A stretch of DNA of 64,000 bases, taken from positions 66,329 to 130,328 of the forward strand of contig CALLSD010000062.1 of NCBI GenBank assembly GCA_938014245.1. Direction: 5' to 3'. Each line of letters begins with the position of its first letter. Positions within the stretch are counted from its first letter, which is position 1. The notes beneath the pieces are model-generated. The model made no database searches, was not told the DNA's origin, and was given only the letters and a program-made list of their open reading frames with translations. Source of the stretch: an uncultured Actinomyces sp. GTDB lineage: Bacteria > Actinomycetota > Actinomycetes > Actinomycetales > Actinomycetaceae. Positions 16,869-27,330 of the stretch are shown one piece after another. A program made the translations under genes and the position numbers.

Positions 16869-17876
16869 GTGAAACACCCGAAACTCTTCACTGCGTGTAT
16901 TGCTGTCCTCAGCATGTCCTTGGGGGCATGCGGAATCCACCTGGAATCTTCCGCCACCCATTTGCCCGCATTGACCGGTTTCGCCCTTTCCCGTGATGCT
17001 TCGGCAAGGACCGAGGCCGCCGCGGCCCAGCGCGCGCATTCCCTCGCTGCACTCGCAAGCGAGTGTTCCTCCTGCGCGTCTTCTCTCGAGGCCCTTGCGC
17101 AGAGTTCGCAGCAACGCTTGGATTTCCTCGGTGGAGTGTGGGACCCCTGGAAGAATCAGGAGAACACTGCCAATCTTCCCCAGCCTGAAGAGGTTGCCGA
17201 AGCCCCTTACAGGATCGAAGAATTCATTTCGTGGCTGGTGATCTCGGCTCGCCGGGACCTGCGTGCAGCCAGCAACCCCACGACTTCCTCTCCTGAGCAA
17301 TCGCGCCAACTGAGCGCAGTCGCGCTGGGACGCTACGCCTCGGCAGTGCAATTGGCCCAGGCATACGCAATCGACATCGATGCGGGCGATCAGGGCGTTG
17401 ATGCTCTCGCCCAGCGATTCACCCAAGCCACAGGCGCCACCCCCAATTGGCTCGTCCGCCAGGGCGCTTCCTCCGACCTGACGCTTCCCTTGGCCTCGCA
17501 AACAACCTCTGCTTTTTCATCTTCCGACGAGGCCGCCGCTTCTACCGCGAGCTGGGACTGCATCGCACAGACTCTGCCCAAGTCTGCGGTCCACACCGCC
17601 GACTTCTACGAGGCCGAGACCATTGAGAACGCTCTCCTTGATCGCGCCTCGCGTTCTTTGGAACGCGGGAGCAAGGATTCGCGCCAATTGCGCTGTTCTC
17701 TTGCAAACACCTCGCCTTCTGATCTTGCCCAGGCCAGCCTTCGCGCCGATGTCAACCTGCTCCAGTCCGACTCGCAAGATGTTCGTCTTTTCGGCGTTCA
17801 AGCCGCCGTCGACGATCTTCGTCTCTGGGCTGGTGCTCCGACCGTTACTTTTCCGGCGGTGGTGACACTTCAATGA
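16869..17876 (+). CDS. Predicted lipoprotein, possibly DUF4439 ferritin-like
   Basis: 335 residues starting at GTG 16869. The N-terminus is a lipoprotein signal: KHP, hydrophobic stretch FTACIAVLSMSLGAC, with the lipobox cysteine at residue 21. The remainder is alanine-rich and helical (RTEAAAAQRAHSLAALASE; GRYASAVQLAQAYAIDIDAG), without a motif I can name firmly. Proteins with a ferritin-like DUF4439 domain sit divergently beside rimP in mycobacteria, so that identity is plausible by position. Cys pairs occur at ASECSSCASS. Its stop overlaps the next start (ATGA), so the two genes are coupled. Confidence 0.7.
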   Translation: MKHPKLFTACIAVLSMSLGACGIHLESSATHLPALTGFALSRDASARTEAAAAQRAHSLAALASECSSCASSLEALAQSSQQRLDFLGGVWDPWKNQENTANLPQPEEVAEAPYRIEEFISWLVISARRDLRAASNPTTSSPEQSRQLSAVALGRYASAVQLAQAYAIDIDAGDQGVDALAQRFTQATGATPNWLVRQGASSDLTLPLASQTTSAFSSSDEAAASTASWDCIAQTLPKSAVHTADFYEAETIENALLDRASRSLERGSKDSRQLRCSLANTSPSDLAQASLRADVNLLQSDSQDVRLFGVQAAVDDLRLWAGAPTVTFPAVVTLQ

Positions 17877-18355
17877 GCTCGGGACTTGCCGATTATCGTG
17901 ATCTGCTCCCCCGCGGGGATGCGGATGCGCTCCATATTGAGCTCGATAACGGGGCGATCCTCGTTGCGGGACGCTATGCCTTGATCATGATCCGTGAAGG
18001 TGAAGTCGCTGATTCGGCGATGTGGTACGAGGTTCAGAGTGCTCGCTGGGAGGGCGAGAAACAGGAGTTGAGCGTGAACTGGGTTGATCCGGCACGTTCT
18101 CCTCTAGTTGTTCATTCTTCGCATTCTCCCATGCGTCCTTTTATGGAAGACATCAGCGAGAAGGTCAATCGTACTCAGGTTCTGGTTCGCAGCGTGAAAG
18201 CTCCAAATGGTGCGGTGATTACCGCGCAGATTCGCAAGCGCGAAGATGGAAAGTTGTTTTCTGTTCTTGCAGCACGCGGAAGGCTGGATGACGAGGCGAT
18301 GGAGCTTGCACATTCCCTTGAAAAACAGCTGCGTGAAAGCGTCGGTTTGGAGTAG
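17873..18355 (+). CDS. Conserved hypothetical protein, 160 residues
   Basis: Cytoplasmic, no signal or membrane segment. It looks like a mixed alpha/beta fold with several short strands (GAILVAGRYALIMIREGEV, WYEVQSARWEGEKQELSVNW, NGAVITAQIRKREDGKLFSVLAARG) and a final helix. It overlaps the lipoprotein gene by 4 bases, so they are probably made together. No family recognised. It converges with dnaG: its stop at 18353-18355 lies 8 bases from the dnaG stop, with no obvious hairpin between. Confidence 0.65.
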   Translation: MSSGLADYRDLLPRGDADALHIELDNGAILVAGRYALIMIREGEVADSAMWYEVQSARWEGEKQELSVNWVDPARSPLVVHSSHSPMRPFMEDISEKVNRTQVLVRSVKAPNGAVITAQIRKREDGKLFSVLAARGRLDDEAMELAHSLEKQLRESVGLE

Positions 18356-18363
18356 CCCGAGGG

Positions 18364-20325
18364 CTATTGTGCGCGCTCGGTGAAGCGCTGGCGCACTTCT
18401 TCGAGGCGCATGAGCTCTCGGAATGCTTGGGTGTATTGGGGATCATCTTCGCTCAGGCGTTGAAGGTTCGCATTCGCATCCGCTAGGCGTCTTGTGACGT
18501 CGAGGCGGACCATTGCACCCATCGCTCCCCTGCAGTACGCGCGAAGTTGGTCCTCGCGGTCTTGAGGGAGCGGCGCAACTGCTAATTCCACCAACACGGC
18601 TGCGACCTCGGGAATCATGAGCGCGCGAACATCATCGACGAAGGCACGTGTTGCCGCCTGGACTGCCTTGGCGCCCTTCCCGAAGTGTTCTTCTGCTTGG
18701 CGAAGAACCTTCACGAAAGCATCCAATCCCCCTGCCGCGCGGATCGCATCGTGAACCGCACGATAGGAGGGGACAGAAAATGCCTCTCCCCCGAGTTCTT
18801 CAAAGCCCGAACCCACCACATACATGGGGTATTGAATGAGTGCTTCAAGGGCTTGGCGCTCGATTCGAGAAACCGGGTCCTCGGGGCCTCGCCTCACGGG
18901 AGCCGGCTGCGGAGTTTCCGCGGGCGCTCCCCTTCCCCCGTACGAGGCCGGGCGCGAGTGTGCGCTTGAGCGAACCGCACGCGAGACCTCGGAAATATCC
19001 ATGCCGATCCACCCCGCGAGCGAACGCGTGTACTCGCGTTGGAGCGCGTGGTCGCGGATGCGAGCAACTACGGGAGCCGCCGCACGTAGGGCTTTCACGC
19101 GCCCTTCTGCGGTTCGCAAATCGAGCTGGCGCAAAACCGAACGGATAACGAACTCAAAAAGCGGCGTCCGAGAGTTCACCAACTCCACAACGGCGCGCTC
19201 TCCTTGAGCCATACGGAGCTCGCAGGGGTCCATGCCATTGGGTTCCACCGCGACGAAGGTCTGGGCCGCGAAGTTCTGGTCCATTTCAAAAGCACGAAGC
19301 GCGGCTTTTTGTCCTGCCGCGTCGCCATCGAAAGTGAAGATCACTTCTCCGCCGTGGGTTTTCCCATTGCTCAGGACAACTCCAGCGGCGCTGTCCGCAC
19401 TATCTCCCAACAGGCGTCGGACGATTTTTACGTGGTCTTCACCGAAAGCGGTACCGCAGCTTGCGACCGCATATCCCACACCGGCGGCGTGGGCAGCCAT
19501 GACGTCCGTGTAGCCTTCGACGATAACGACCTTGCGGTTTCGTGTAATTTCTTTCTTCGCAAGATCGAGGCCATAGAGGACTTGAGACTTGTGATAGATC
19601 GGGGTTTCCGGGGTGTTGAGGTACTTCGGAGAATCCTTGTCCTCATCGTTCAAACGCCTAGCGCCAAAGCCGATCGTCGCACCCGTAATGTCACGGATTG
19701 GCCACATAAGTCTGCCGCGGAAACGATCATAGAGTCCGCGGTTTCCGCGAGTTGCAAGGCCTGCAATCTCGATTTCTTGATCGGTGAAGCCCTTGGACCG
19801 CAGGTGACGGGTGAGCGCATCCCATGAGCTGGGTGAATAGCCGATTCCGAAGTGGCGACAGGTCGCTTCATCGAAGCCTCTCTGACCGAGGAAACGACGT
19901 CCTTCGTGGGCTTCTGGGGAAGAGAGCTGCGCCTGGTAGAACTCTTCCGCAACGCGGTGTGCGTCAAGGAGACGCTGACGGCGACCGGGTTCTTCGCGGC
20001 GAAGGGTTCCGCTGCCCGCGGCCTCGTAACGCAAAGTAATTCCGGCCTTAAGCGCAAGGGCTTCCACGGCCTCGGTGAAGGAAAGAGAATCGACTTTTTG
20101 TACGAAACTGATGACGTCCCCACCTTCACCGCAGCCAAAGCAGTGCCAAAAACCTTGGGAGGGGCGGACGTGGAACGAGGGCGTGCGCTCGTCGTGGAAA
20201 GGGCACAATCCTTTCAAAGAATCGACACCTGCTGGACGCAGGGCAACTCGCTCGCCGACGATTTCTTCAATGCGCGAAGCATCACGTACGGCGGCGATGT
20301 CTTCTTTGAGAATCAGGCCGGCCAT
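18364..20325 (-). CDS. dnaG: DNA primase
   Basis: 653 residues; makes RNA primers for replication. The CHC2 zinc finger is at the N-terminus: CPFHDERTPSFH ... HCFGCGEGGDVISF (C-x2-H and C-x2-C). The catalytic core follows, with TOPRIM motifs VVIVEGYTDVMAAHAAG and TFDGDAAGQKA. The C-terminal helicase-binding domain begins after the linker near PAPVRRGPEDPVSR. The ATG is at 20323-20325. It lies 72 bases downstream of dgt on the same strand, a common pairing in actinobacteria. No anomaly seen. Confidence 0.97.
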   Translation of the reverse strand: MAGLILKEDIAAVRDASRIEEIVGERVALRPAGVDSLKGLCPFHDERTPSFHVRPSQGFWHCFGCGEGGDVISFVQKVDSLSFTEAVEALALKAGITLRYEAAGSGTLRREEPGRRQRLLDAHRVAEEFYQAQLSSPEAHEGRRFLGQRGFDEATCRHFGIGYSPSSWDALTRHLRSKGFTDQEIEIAGLATRGNRGLYDRFRGRLMWPIRDITGATIGFGARRLNDEDKDSPKYLNTPETPIYHKSQVLYGLDLAKKEITRNRKVVIVEGYTDVMAAHAAGVGYAVASCGTAFGEDHVKIVRRLLGDSADSAAGVVLSNGKTHGGEVIFTFDGDAAGQKAALRAFEMDQNFAAQTFVAVEPNGMDPCELRMAQGERAVVELVNSRTPLFEFVIRSVLRQLDLRTAEGRVKALRAAAPVVARIRDHALQREYTRSLAGWIGMDISEVSRAVRSSAHSRPASYGGRGAPAETPQPAPVRRGPEDPVSRIERQALEALIQYPMYVVGSGFEELGGEAFSVPSYRAVHDAIRAAGGLDAFVKVLRQAEEHFGKGAKAVQAATRAFVDDVRALMIPEVAAVLVELAVAPLPQDREDQLRAYCRGAMGAMVRLDVTRRLADANANLQRLSEDDPQYTQAFRELMRLEEVRQRFTERAQ

Positions 20326-20397
20326 GAGTTCAGTTTAGCGAGTGGACACTTTTCTAGCAGAAAGATGTGGATGACGTCGGCCACCCGATCCGCTTTC

Positions 20398-21660
20398 TCA
20401 CAACTGCGAGGAGAGCATGCCGCACATGCGTGCGTGCCAGCGCGATGCGGAGATATCGGTCAACGAGGCGACTTGGTCGATGACGACACGTAGGCGCTGT
20501 CCCTCGTCCGTGGTTGAGCGCCATTGAGCGGCGAAAGGCGGCTCGAGATATTCGGGACCGGCGTTGACAAGAGCATCAACCAGGTCGTTGAGGAGCGTGC
20601 GCTGCTGGTAGTAAACGGGTTCGCTTTCGCGCGGACTCATGACGTAGTGGACCGCCATGCCCTTGAGGACTTGGATCTCCGCGCGAGTATTGGTCGGGAC
20701 GACGAGCTCGGCGAGGTAGCGCCCCAGGGGCCGGTCTCCTGCGACCTCGCGGGTCGCCGAAACCGTTGCGTTGGAGAAACGGCCAATCAGCTCGCTAGTC
20801 AAGTCCTTCAGCGCAGCCAAATCAGCGTAGGAGCCACTGAAAGACGCCATCCATTCGGGCATGGTCACTAAACGCTCGAAAGCGCGGTAGAGATCGTCTT
20901 CGCAAATCGATGTGCCATACCACTTCATGGTGGATTCAATGACCCCTTGGGTATGGGAATCGCTGCGTAGGCGTTCAAGGTCCATCTTCCCCGTTGCAAC
21001 AGCGTCTTCCATGTCATGAACCGAGTACGCAATGTCGTCAGAGAGATCCATGATTTGAGCTTCGAGGCAGCGCTTGCCCGCTGGGATTCCTTGACGCATC
21101 CAGTTAAAAGTCGGGCGGTCGTCCTCGTAGACGGAGAATTTACGTTGAGACTTCACCGGGTCTGGGCCTTCACCCCGCGCCCACGGGTATTTGCAGATCG
21201 CATCCAAAGTTGCACGCGTAAGGTTCAGGCCCGCCGGGCCATCTTGGCCAATAACTTTGGGTTCCAGACGCGCGACGATTCGCAAGGTCTGCGCGTTTCC
21301 TTCAAAGCCGCCGATCTCGCGTGCCAACTCGTTGAGTGCGAGCTCCCCGTTGTGGCCGAAGGGCGGGTGGCCCAAATCGTGGGAAAGACAGGCTGCGTCC
21401 ACAACATCGGGGTCTGCGCCCAGTTCTTTGCCTAGTTCGCGCCCGACCTGGGCAACTTCGAGCGAGTGAGTAAGGCGAGTTCGGACAAAATCGTCCGATG
21501 TGGGCCCCAGAACCTGTGTTTTCTCCCCTAAACGTCGCAGCGCCGAAGAGTGAAGTACTCGCGCACGGTCGCGTTCGAAATCTGTCCGAGATCTGGATTT
21601 GGCAGTCTCTGGTACAAAACGCTCGCAATCGCTGGGCACATAGGCAGGGGAAGTGTTCAC
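20398..21660 (-). CDS. dgt: Deoxyguanosinetriphosphate triphosphohydrolase-like HD protein
   Basis: 420 residues; the family cleaves dNTPs to deoxynucleoside and triphosphate and so limits dNTP pools. HD-domain residues are visible: RTRLTHSLEVAQVGREL (first His), CLSHDLGHPPFGHNGE (HD pair) and MDLSDDIAYSVHDMEDA (later Asp). The arginine-rich N-terminus (SRSRTDFERDRARVLHSSALRRL) is usual. The start is GTG at 21658-21660. It is followed by dnaG, so replication genes cluster. Divergent from the GH13-like gene with 50 bases between. Confidence 0.93.
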   Translation of the reverse strand: MNTSPAYVPSDCERFVPETAKSRSRTDFERDRARVLHSSALRRLGEKTQVLGPTSDDFVRTRLTHSLEVAQVGRELGKELGADPDVVDAACLSHDLGHPPFGHNGELALNELAREIGGFEGNAQTLRIVARLEPKVIGQDGPAGLNLTRATLDAICKYPWARGEGPDPVKSQRKFSVYEDDRPTFNWMRQGIPAGKRCLEAQIMDLSDDIAYSVHDMEDAVATGKMDLERLRSDSHTQGVIESTMKWYGTSICEDDLYRAFERLVTMPEWMASFSGSYADLAALKDLTSELIGRFSNATVSATREVAGDRPLGRYLAELVVPTNTRAEIQVLKGMAVHYVMSPRESEPVYYQQRTLLNDLVDALVNAGPEYLEPPFAAQWRSTTDEGQRLRVVIDQVASLTDISASRWHARMCGMLSSQL

Positions 21661-21710
21661 GTGATAAGCCTAACTGCTTGCAGAGCGCTTTCATTGCATA
21701 AGATGGTGTT

Positions 21711-22823
21711 GTGCAATCAACGAACGGGACTCAGGTGGTGACTACCCTCGTCCATGCTGCCCGGAAAGGCACTCATCCGTGGTGGCATTCGCCGGCGATT
21801 TGCCGCATCCCCCGTCGCGTCGACCATGATCTTGCTCGCCAGCTCAGCGAAGAGGCAATCCGCTTTGCTCGCGTGGGCGTTGATGCTCTCTTGCTTTCTC
21901 CGATCCCCCAGATGATCTGGGGCGTCAATCCAGAACTTGTTTCTCTGGTCAAGCGTTTCCACAGGGTCGGTGTCAAGATCATCGTTCATCTTCCTGGTTC
22001 AGCTGATTGGAATACCTACGATTTCAACGGTCCTTACTCCGCCGATGAGACGGTGACAACTCTGCTTGGCCGCGTGCGAGCATGCGTAGATGCAGGCGTC
22101 GACGGGATCGACTTTGGGACTCTGCCGTTCATTCACTATGGGCCGGATTCAGTTGAACGCCGAGAGTTCATGCATCTCTTGCGCGTGGTCATGGCCGAGG
22201 TAGCTAACACTGATACCTTGCCTATTCTGACTTCAAGTTTGCCCCACATGGACGACTCGGATTTGCAAGAGATTCTTCAAGAATCCTGGTTCCATCACCT
22301 GCGTAATGACACTCTCCTTGACATCGAGTGGAAGAACCCACAGCTGTGCGATGCTATCGCGAATTCTTTCGCCAACCGCGACCCTGTGGGGCACGTGGCC
22401 GCTTGGCCTGCGCTTCCCTACGATGACAGTGAGATTCATCGTGCACACACTCTTTTCGCCCTAGCCCTTCCGGGAGCTACTTATTTCGATTCGCCGTCAA
22501 AAGACACCATTTCCAGTTCCTTTGTATTGATGGTCCAGCAAGCTTTGCGTACGCGCGAAGAGCACGGAATGGGAACGGGCTCTCTTGCCCATGTACGAGG
22601 CCTGCCCTGGGCTGGTCCGGATTGCTTGGTTCACATGAGTGCTCAGGTTTTAGTTGTTTTCAACACATCAGATACCACCGTTGTTGTTCCTTCCGAACAC
22701 CGTCCGTTGGTGTCAACGGGAGTTCTACCAACTTCCTTTGCGTCTGATACTCCACTAGCCCCTGGCCAGTGCGCCTGGTTTGAAACCGCACGCATTCACC
22801 CGCGCGCGTTTGCCACGGAATAA
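21711..22823 (+). CDS. GH13 alpha-amylase-fold protein lacking catalytic residues
   Basis: 370 residues, no signal peptide. The layout resembles a compact alpha-amylase-superfamily barrel: RFARVGVDALLLSPI (strand 2), FHRVGVKIIVHLPGSADW (strand 3, normally ending NH), VDAGVDGIDFGTLPF (strand 4, normally GFRxD), then HRAHTLFALALPGATYFDS (the region after NHD), and a C-terminal beta domain (VLVVFNTSDTTVVVP). At strand 4 the Arg and nucleophile Asp are replaced by Asp and Gly; I see no acid/base Glu in strand 5 and no NHD. It therefore looks like a non-catalytic or altered relative. The start GTG at 21711 is one choice; a GTG near 21736 is another. Role unknown. Confidence 0.62.
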   Translation: MQSTNGTQVVTTLVHAARKGTHPWWHSPAICRIPRRVDHDLARQLSEEAIRFARVGVDALLLSPIPQMIWGVNPELVSLVKRFHRVGVKIIVHLPGSADWNTYDFNGPYSADETVTTLLGRVRACVDAGVDGIDFGTLPFIHYGPDSVERREFMHLLRVVMAEVANTDTLPILTSSLPHMDDSDLQEILQESWFHHLRNDTLLDIEWKNPQLCDAIANSFANRDPVGHVAAWPALPYDDSEIHRAHTLFALALPGATYFDSPSKDTISSSFVLMVQQALRTREEHGMGTGSLAHVRGLPWAGPDCLVHMSAQVLVVFNTSDTTVVVPSEHRPLVSTGVLPTSFASDTPLAPGQCAWFETARIHPRAFATE

Positions 22824-22876
22824 GCATTGGACTGCCCGTACACTTAAAACACTGTTCCATCACACCTGGAGACTAC

Positions 22877-23452
22877 GTGGACTTCATTAAGCGACTTCTC
22901 GCGATTTTCATCCAGGCCGCAGGCCAGAGCGTCCAAGACGAAATGCGCTCATCGAAGCGCCGCTCACGCTCATCTTCTTCCCGCAGCGCAGGAACTCAGG
23001 CTCATTCACCCAAGGCTCGCACGGCCGCGGGAACAGAAAACAAGGTCTGGGACGTACGCACGCTCGGCTTGCCACCTTTCCAATACGCACCTAATCCCGA
23101 TGGCGACGCGGATCCGGGCGAAGTCGTGTGGACTTGGGTCTCCTACGAAGATGACCCCAGCCAAGGCAAGGATCGTCCCGTCGTTGTCCTTGCGCGCGTG
23201 CCTGAAGGCCTTGTCGTCGCACAGCTCACTTCTAAGGATCACCGTAAGGACGCCGAGCAAGAGGCACATTGGGGACGCTATTGGTTCCCCATCGGCACCG
23301 GCGCGTGGGATTCGCAGGGACGTCCCAGTCAGGTGCGCTTGGACCGCCTTCTCATCGTCGACCCTGCAGATGTTCGCCGCGAAGGTGCAACCGTCGATCA
23401 CTCAACCTATAACGCCGTGTGCGATGCCTTGCGCGCACACTGGAATGCCTAA
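22877..23452 (+). CDS. PemK/MazF-like family protein, solitary
   Basis: 191 residues from GTG 22877. A basic N-terminal segment (SSKRRSRSSSSRSAG) precedes a PemK-like domain: GEVVWTWVSYEDDPSQGKDRPVVVLARV is the family's opening strand pattern, followed by LVVAQLTSKDH and SQVRLDRLLIVDPADVRREGATV. In toxins this fold cleaves RNA. There is no small antitoxin gene beside it, and the domain is larger than MazF, so a housekeeping or uncharacterised role is as likely as a toxin. It is followed 32 bases later by the HerA-like gene in the same direction. Confidence 0.75.
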   Translation: MDFIKRLLAIFIQAAGQSVQDEMRSSKRRSRSSSSRSAGTQAHSPKARTAAGTENKVWDVRTLGLPPFQYAPNPDGDADPGEVVWTWVSYEDDPSQGKDRPVVVLARVPEGLVVAQLTSKDHRKDAEQEAHWGRYWFPIGTGAWDSQGRPSQVRLDRLLIVDPADVRREGATVDHSTYNAVCDALRAHWNA

Positions 23453-23484
23453 GTTTTCTCCCCATAACACTGCGAGGACGAACC

Positions 23485-25401
<1,917 letters not shown>

Positions 25402-25577
25402 ATTCAGAGATTTCGGGCATTTCTCGACACTTTATCGACGACCTGTCACAACCCCTGTCGGATATTTCACCTTACGACGCGAAAGGGAATGAAATCGACA
25501 AAAATGGAGTTGTCAGAAGTGATGGCAATGGTGCGTCCCTCATGGGCGCATCTATAGATAGGTTTTAGGAGAACAAT

Positions 25578-26033
25578 ATGACTCAAGCACACCCCGTTGT
25601 TGCAGCAGCTCTTCAGCAGGCTCTCGTTGATTTGACCGATCTGTCACTTCAGGGCAAGCAGGCTCACTGGAACATCGAAGGCCCCGGCTTCCGTTCGCTC
25701 CACCTGCACCTGGACGAGATCATCGACGAGGTTCGCCTTGCTGCTGATGATGTCGCCGAGCGCATGGCAGCAATTGAAGTTGCCCCTGATGGCCGCGCAG
25801 CGACCGTCGCAGCAACCTCGCTGGTTGACCCGATGGAGCCCGGCTTCCTGCCCACCGATAAGACCGCTCGTCAGTACGAGGAGCGCCTGCTGGGCGTTGC
25901 CGAGCGCATCAAGGCAACCCTGGATCCGGTGGACGAGCACGATCACCTGTCCAACGACCTGCTGACCGGCATTGCAACCGGCCTGGAGAAGCAGGCCTGG
26001 ATGCTGCGCGCAGCAACCAAGGATCTCAACTGA
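25578..26033 (+). CDS. dps: Dps-like ferritin / starvation DNA-binding protein
   Basis: 151 residues; a dodecameric mini-ferritin that oxidises Fe2+ with peroxide and protects DNA. The ferroxidase residues between subunits are present: KQAHWNIEGPGFRSLHLHLDEIIDEV contains the His (about 32), a second His and the D/E pair of the Dps family. The family length is matched. The start ATG has AGGAG at ideal spacing, with TATAGATAG upstream as a possible -10. It stands alone with a perfect terminator behind it, so it is probably a monocistronic stress gene. The N-terminus is short and not notably basic, so DNA binding is uncertain. Confidence 0.93.
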   Translation: MTQAHPVVAAALQQALVDLTDLSLQGKQAHWNIEGPGFRSLHLHLDEIIDEVRLAADDVAERMAAIEVAPDGRAATVAATSLVDPMEPGFLPTDKTARQYEERLLGVAERIKATLDPVDEHDHLSNDLLTGIATGLEKQAWMLRAATKDLN

Positions 26034-26051
26034 TTATTTGAGTTTCGCTTC

Positions 26052-26087
26052 AAGTGGGGGCACCTCTTCGGAGGCGCCCCCACTTTT
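26052..26087 (+). terminator. Rho-independent terminator of dps
   Basis: GTGGGGGC pairs with GCCCCCAC and, after an A/C mismatch, CCTC with GAGG around a TTCG tetraloop; TTTTG follows on the plus strand. Confidence 0.9.
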
Positions 26088-26171
26088 GTCTCTTGAGGTC
26101 TATTCCCCTTGAGACACGAAAAAACTAAACTATCGAGTACCGTGATTCCCCGAGCTCAATGGAGGCTCGCC

Positions 26172-26435
26172 ATGTCCACAATTCCTGCCACGAAATCAAA
26201 GACAACAACCCACATCGGGACTGCGATTTCCTTCGTCATTGCGGCCTCGCTCGTCATCTTTTCGTTGATCACCGGCACAGCGACCGTCATCTGGGTGTGT
26301 ATGTTGGGCGTCCCGACACTTGCGTGGGCAATTTATCGGCGCTCATGGCTTGCAGCAGTGCTTGGGCTCATTGAAGTCTTCTGGATCTTCATTGTCCTTG
26401 CGCTGGGAAACCTGATCTACGGAAGCGCAATCTAG
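26172..26435 (+). CDS. Small membrane protein, unknown function
   Basis: 87 residues from the ATG at 26172, which has TGGAGGCTCGCC before it; the open frame from 26109 lacks a ribosome site. Three hydrophobic segments cover most of the chain (ISFVIAASLVIFSLITG; VIWVCMLGVPTLAWAIY; LAAVLGLIEVFWIFIVLALG). No family recognised. A hairpin starting 3 bases after the stop overlaps the end of aroD. Confidence 0.65.
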   Translation: MSTIPATKSKTTTHIGTAISFVIAASLVIFSLITGTATVIWVCMLGVPTLAWAIYRRSWLAAVLGLIEVFWIFIVLALGNLIYGSAI

Positions 26436-26437
26436 CC

Positions 26438-26471
26438 GCGGAGAGGCTCAGCTCCGCCCGAGCCTCTCCGC
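26438..26471. terminator. Bidirectional hairpin overlapping the aroD 3' end
   Basis: GCGGAGAGGCTC (26438-26449) pairs perfectly with 26460-26471. The right arm encodes the last residues of AroD (ERLGRS) and the left arm covers its stop, so the stem forms part of the gene. It separates two convergent genes. Confidence 0.72.
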
Positions 26472-27305
26472 CAATTCCCGCGCACCCCACTGACCGGGCG
26501 CGCTCTCGCGGCCACTCACGGCCACGAAAGAAGCGACTCCCCCATCTTCAGGTTGAGTCGCACGCGTCTGGCGGCCAAATTCACCCATCGCTAAGACGAT
26601 TGACGGGGCCGCCACGTACTCGGACGCCCACCTCTGCACCAATTCAACATTGAGTGCATCTCGCTCCGAATTGGCCAAAACCGCAAGCTTTGCAACGTCT
26701 GCACCCAAAGCTGCCATGGTTTCCAGAAGCTCTCGCATGATCTCCGATTCGGGAGTCACCTCGAAGTCATGGAAGGACATGATGACCTTCGCACCCGCGG
26801 CGTGTGCCTTCTCCGTCAATGCAGGCGCAGCCGGCGCCATTTCCACATCTACCGCATCCATTCCACACTCGGCCAGCAGCTCAACGATCTGGCCATAAAC
26901 CGGCGTTGAAACTTCAGCATTCCCGCCTTGAGCAACTGTGCGAACAGTAGCTAAAACAGGAACATCCGAAGCCCCCAAGATCTCTGCCGCAGACCTTGAA
27001 ATTTCTTCGCGGGCCTGGTCACTCAGTTCTTCACCTGAAAGCCCCCTAAGAACATCCAAGTAGTCCACACGCCACTCGAACATATCGTGCGGCTCCGATG
27101 CGGCGGCCCCGATCTGTTCAACGACTCCACGCGCGTCCCCCGCCATCAGAGGAACAATGAAAACCACCGGCTGCCCACCGCCCAGAAATACTCGGCCTCG
27201 TGGAGGAATAGCTCCCGCAGGATCAAGCAATCCCGCGCCCAGACCCGAAGGTGCTGCGCCGTAGGCCTCGCCCAAATCACTGCGTCCAATAACAACAGGT
27301 TCCAT
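26448..27305 (-). CDS. aroD: Type I 3-dehydroquinate dehydratase
   Basis: 285 residues from the ATG at 27303-27305 (MEPVVIGRSDLG), which follows AGAGGGGACGTC; the frame extends 15 codons upstream without a ribosome site. Converts 3-dehydroquinate to 3-dehydroshikimate by a Schiff-base mechanism. Visible type I features are EWRVDYLD (Glu/Arg near the active site), VPVLATVRTVAQGG (the T-R-T-x2-(Q/E)GG strand), MSFHDFEVTP with the conserved His, and the lysine in ADVAKLAVLA. The N-terminal 50 residues are longer and glycine-rich compared with the E. coli enzyme. It lies downstream of dus and glyS on the same strand. Confidence 0.9.
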   Translation of the reverse strand: MEPVVIGRSDLGEAYGAAPSGLGAGLLDPAGAIPPRGRVFLGGGQPVVFIVPLMAGDARGVVEQIGAAASEPHDMFEWRVDYLDVLRGLSGEELSDQAREEISRSAAEILGASDVPVLATVRTVAQGGNAEVSTPVYGQIVELLAECGMDAVDVEMAPAAPALTEKAHAAGAKVIMSFHDFEVTPESEIMRELLETMAALGADVAKLAVLANSERDALNVELVQRWASEYVAAPSIVLAMGEFGRQTRATQPEDGGVASFVAVSGRESAPGQWGARELAERLGRS

Positions 27306-27330
27306 GACGTCCCCTCTACTAAGCAGCCCT

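Noticed and set aside
22877..23452. A type II toxin-antitoxin module
   Set aside because: No antitoxin-sized gene is adjacent and the domain is larger than classical MazF/PemK.
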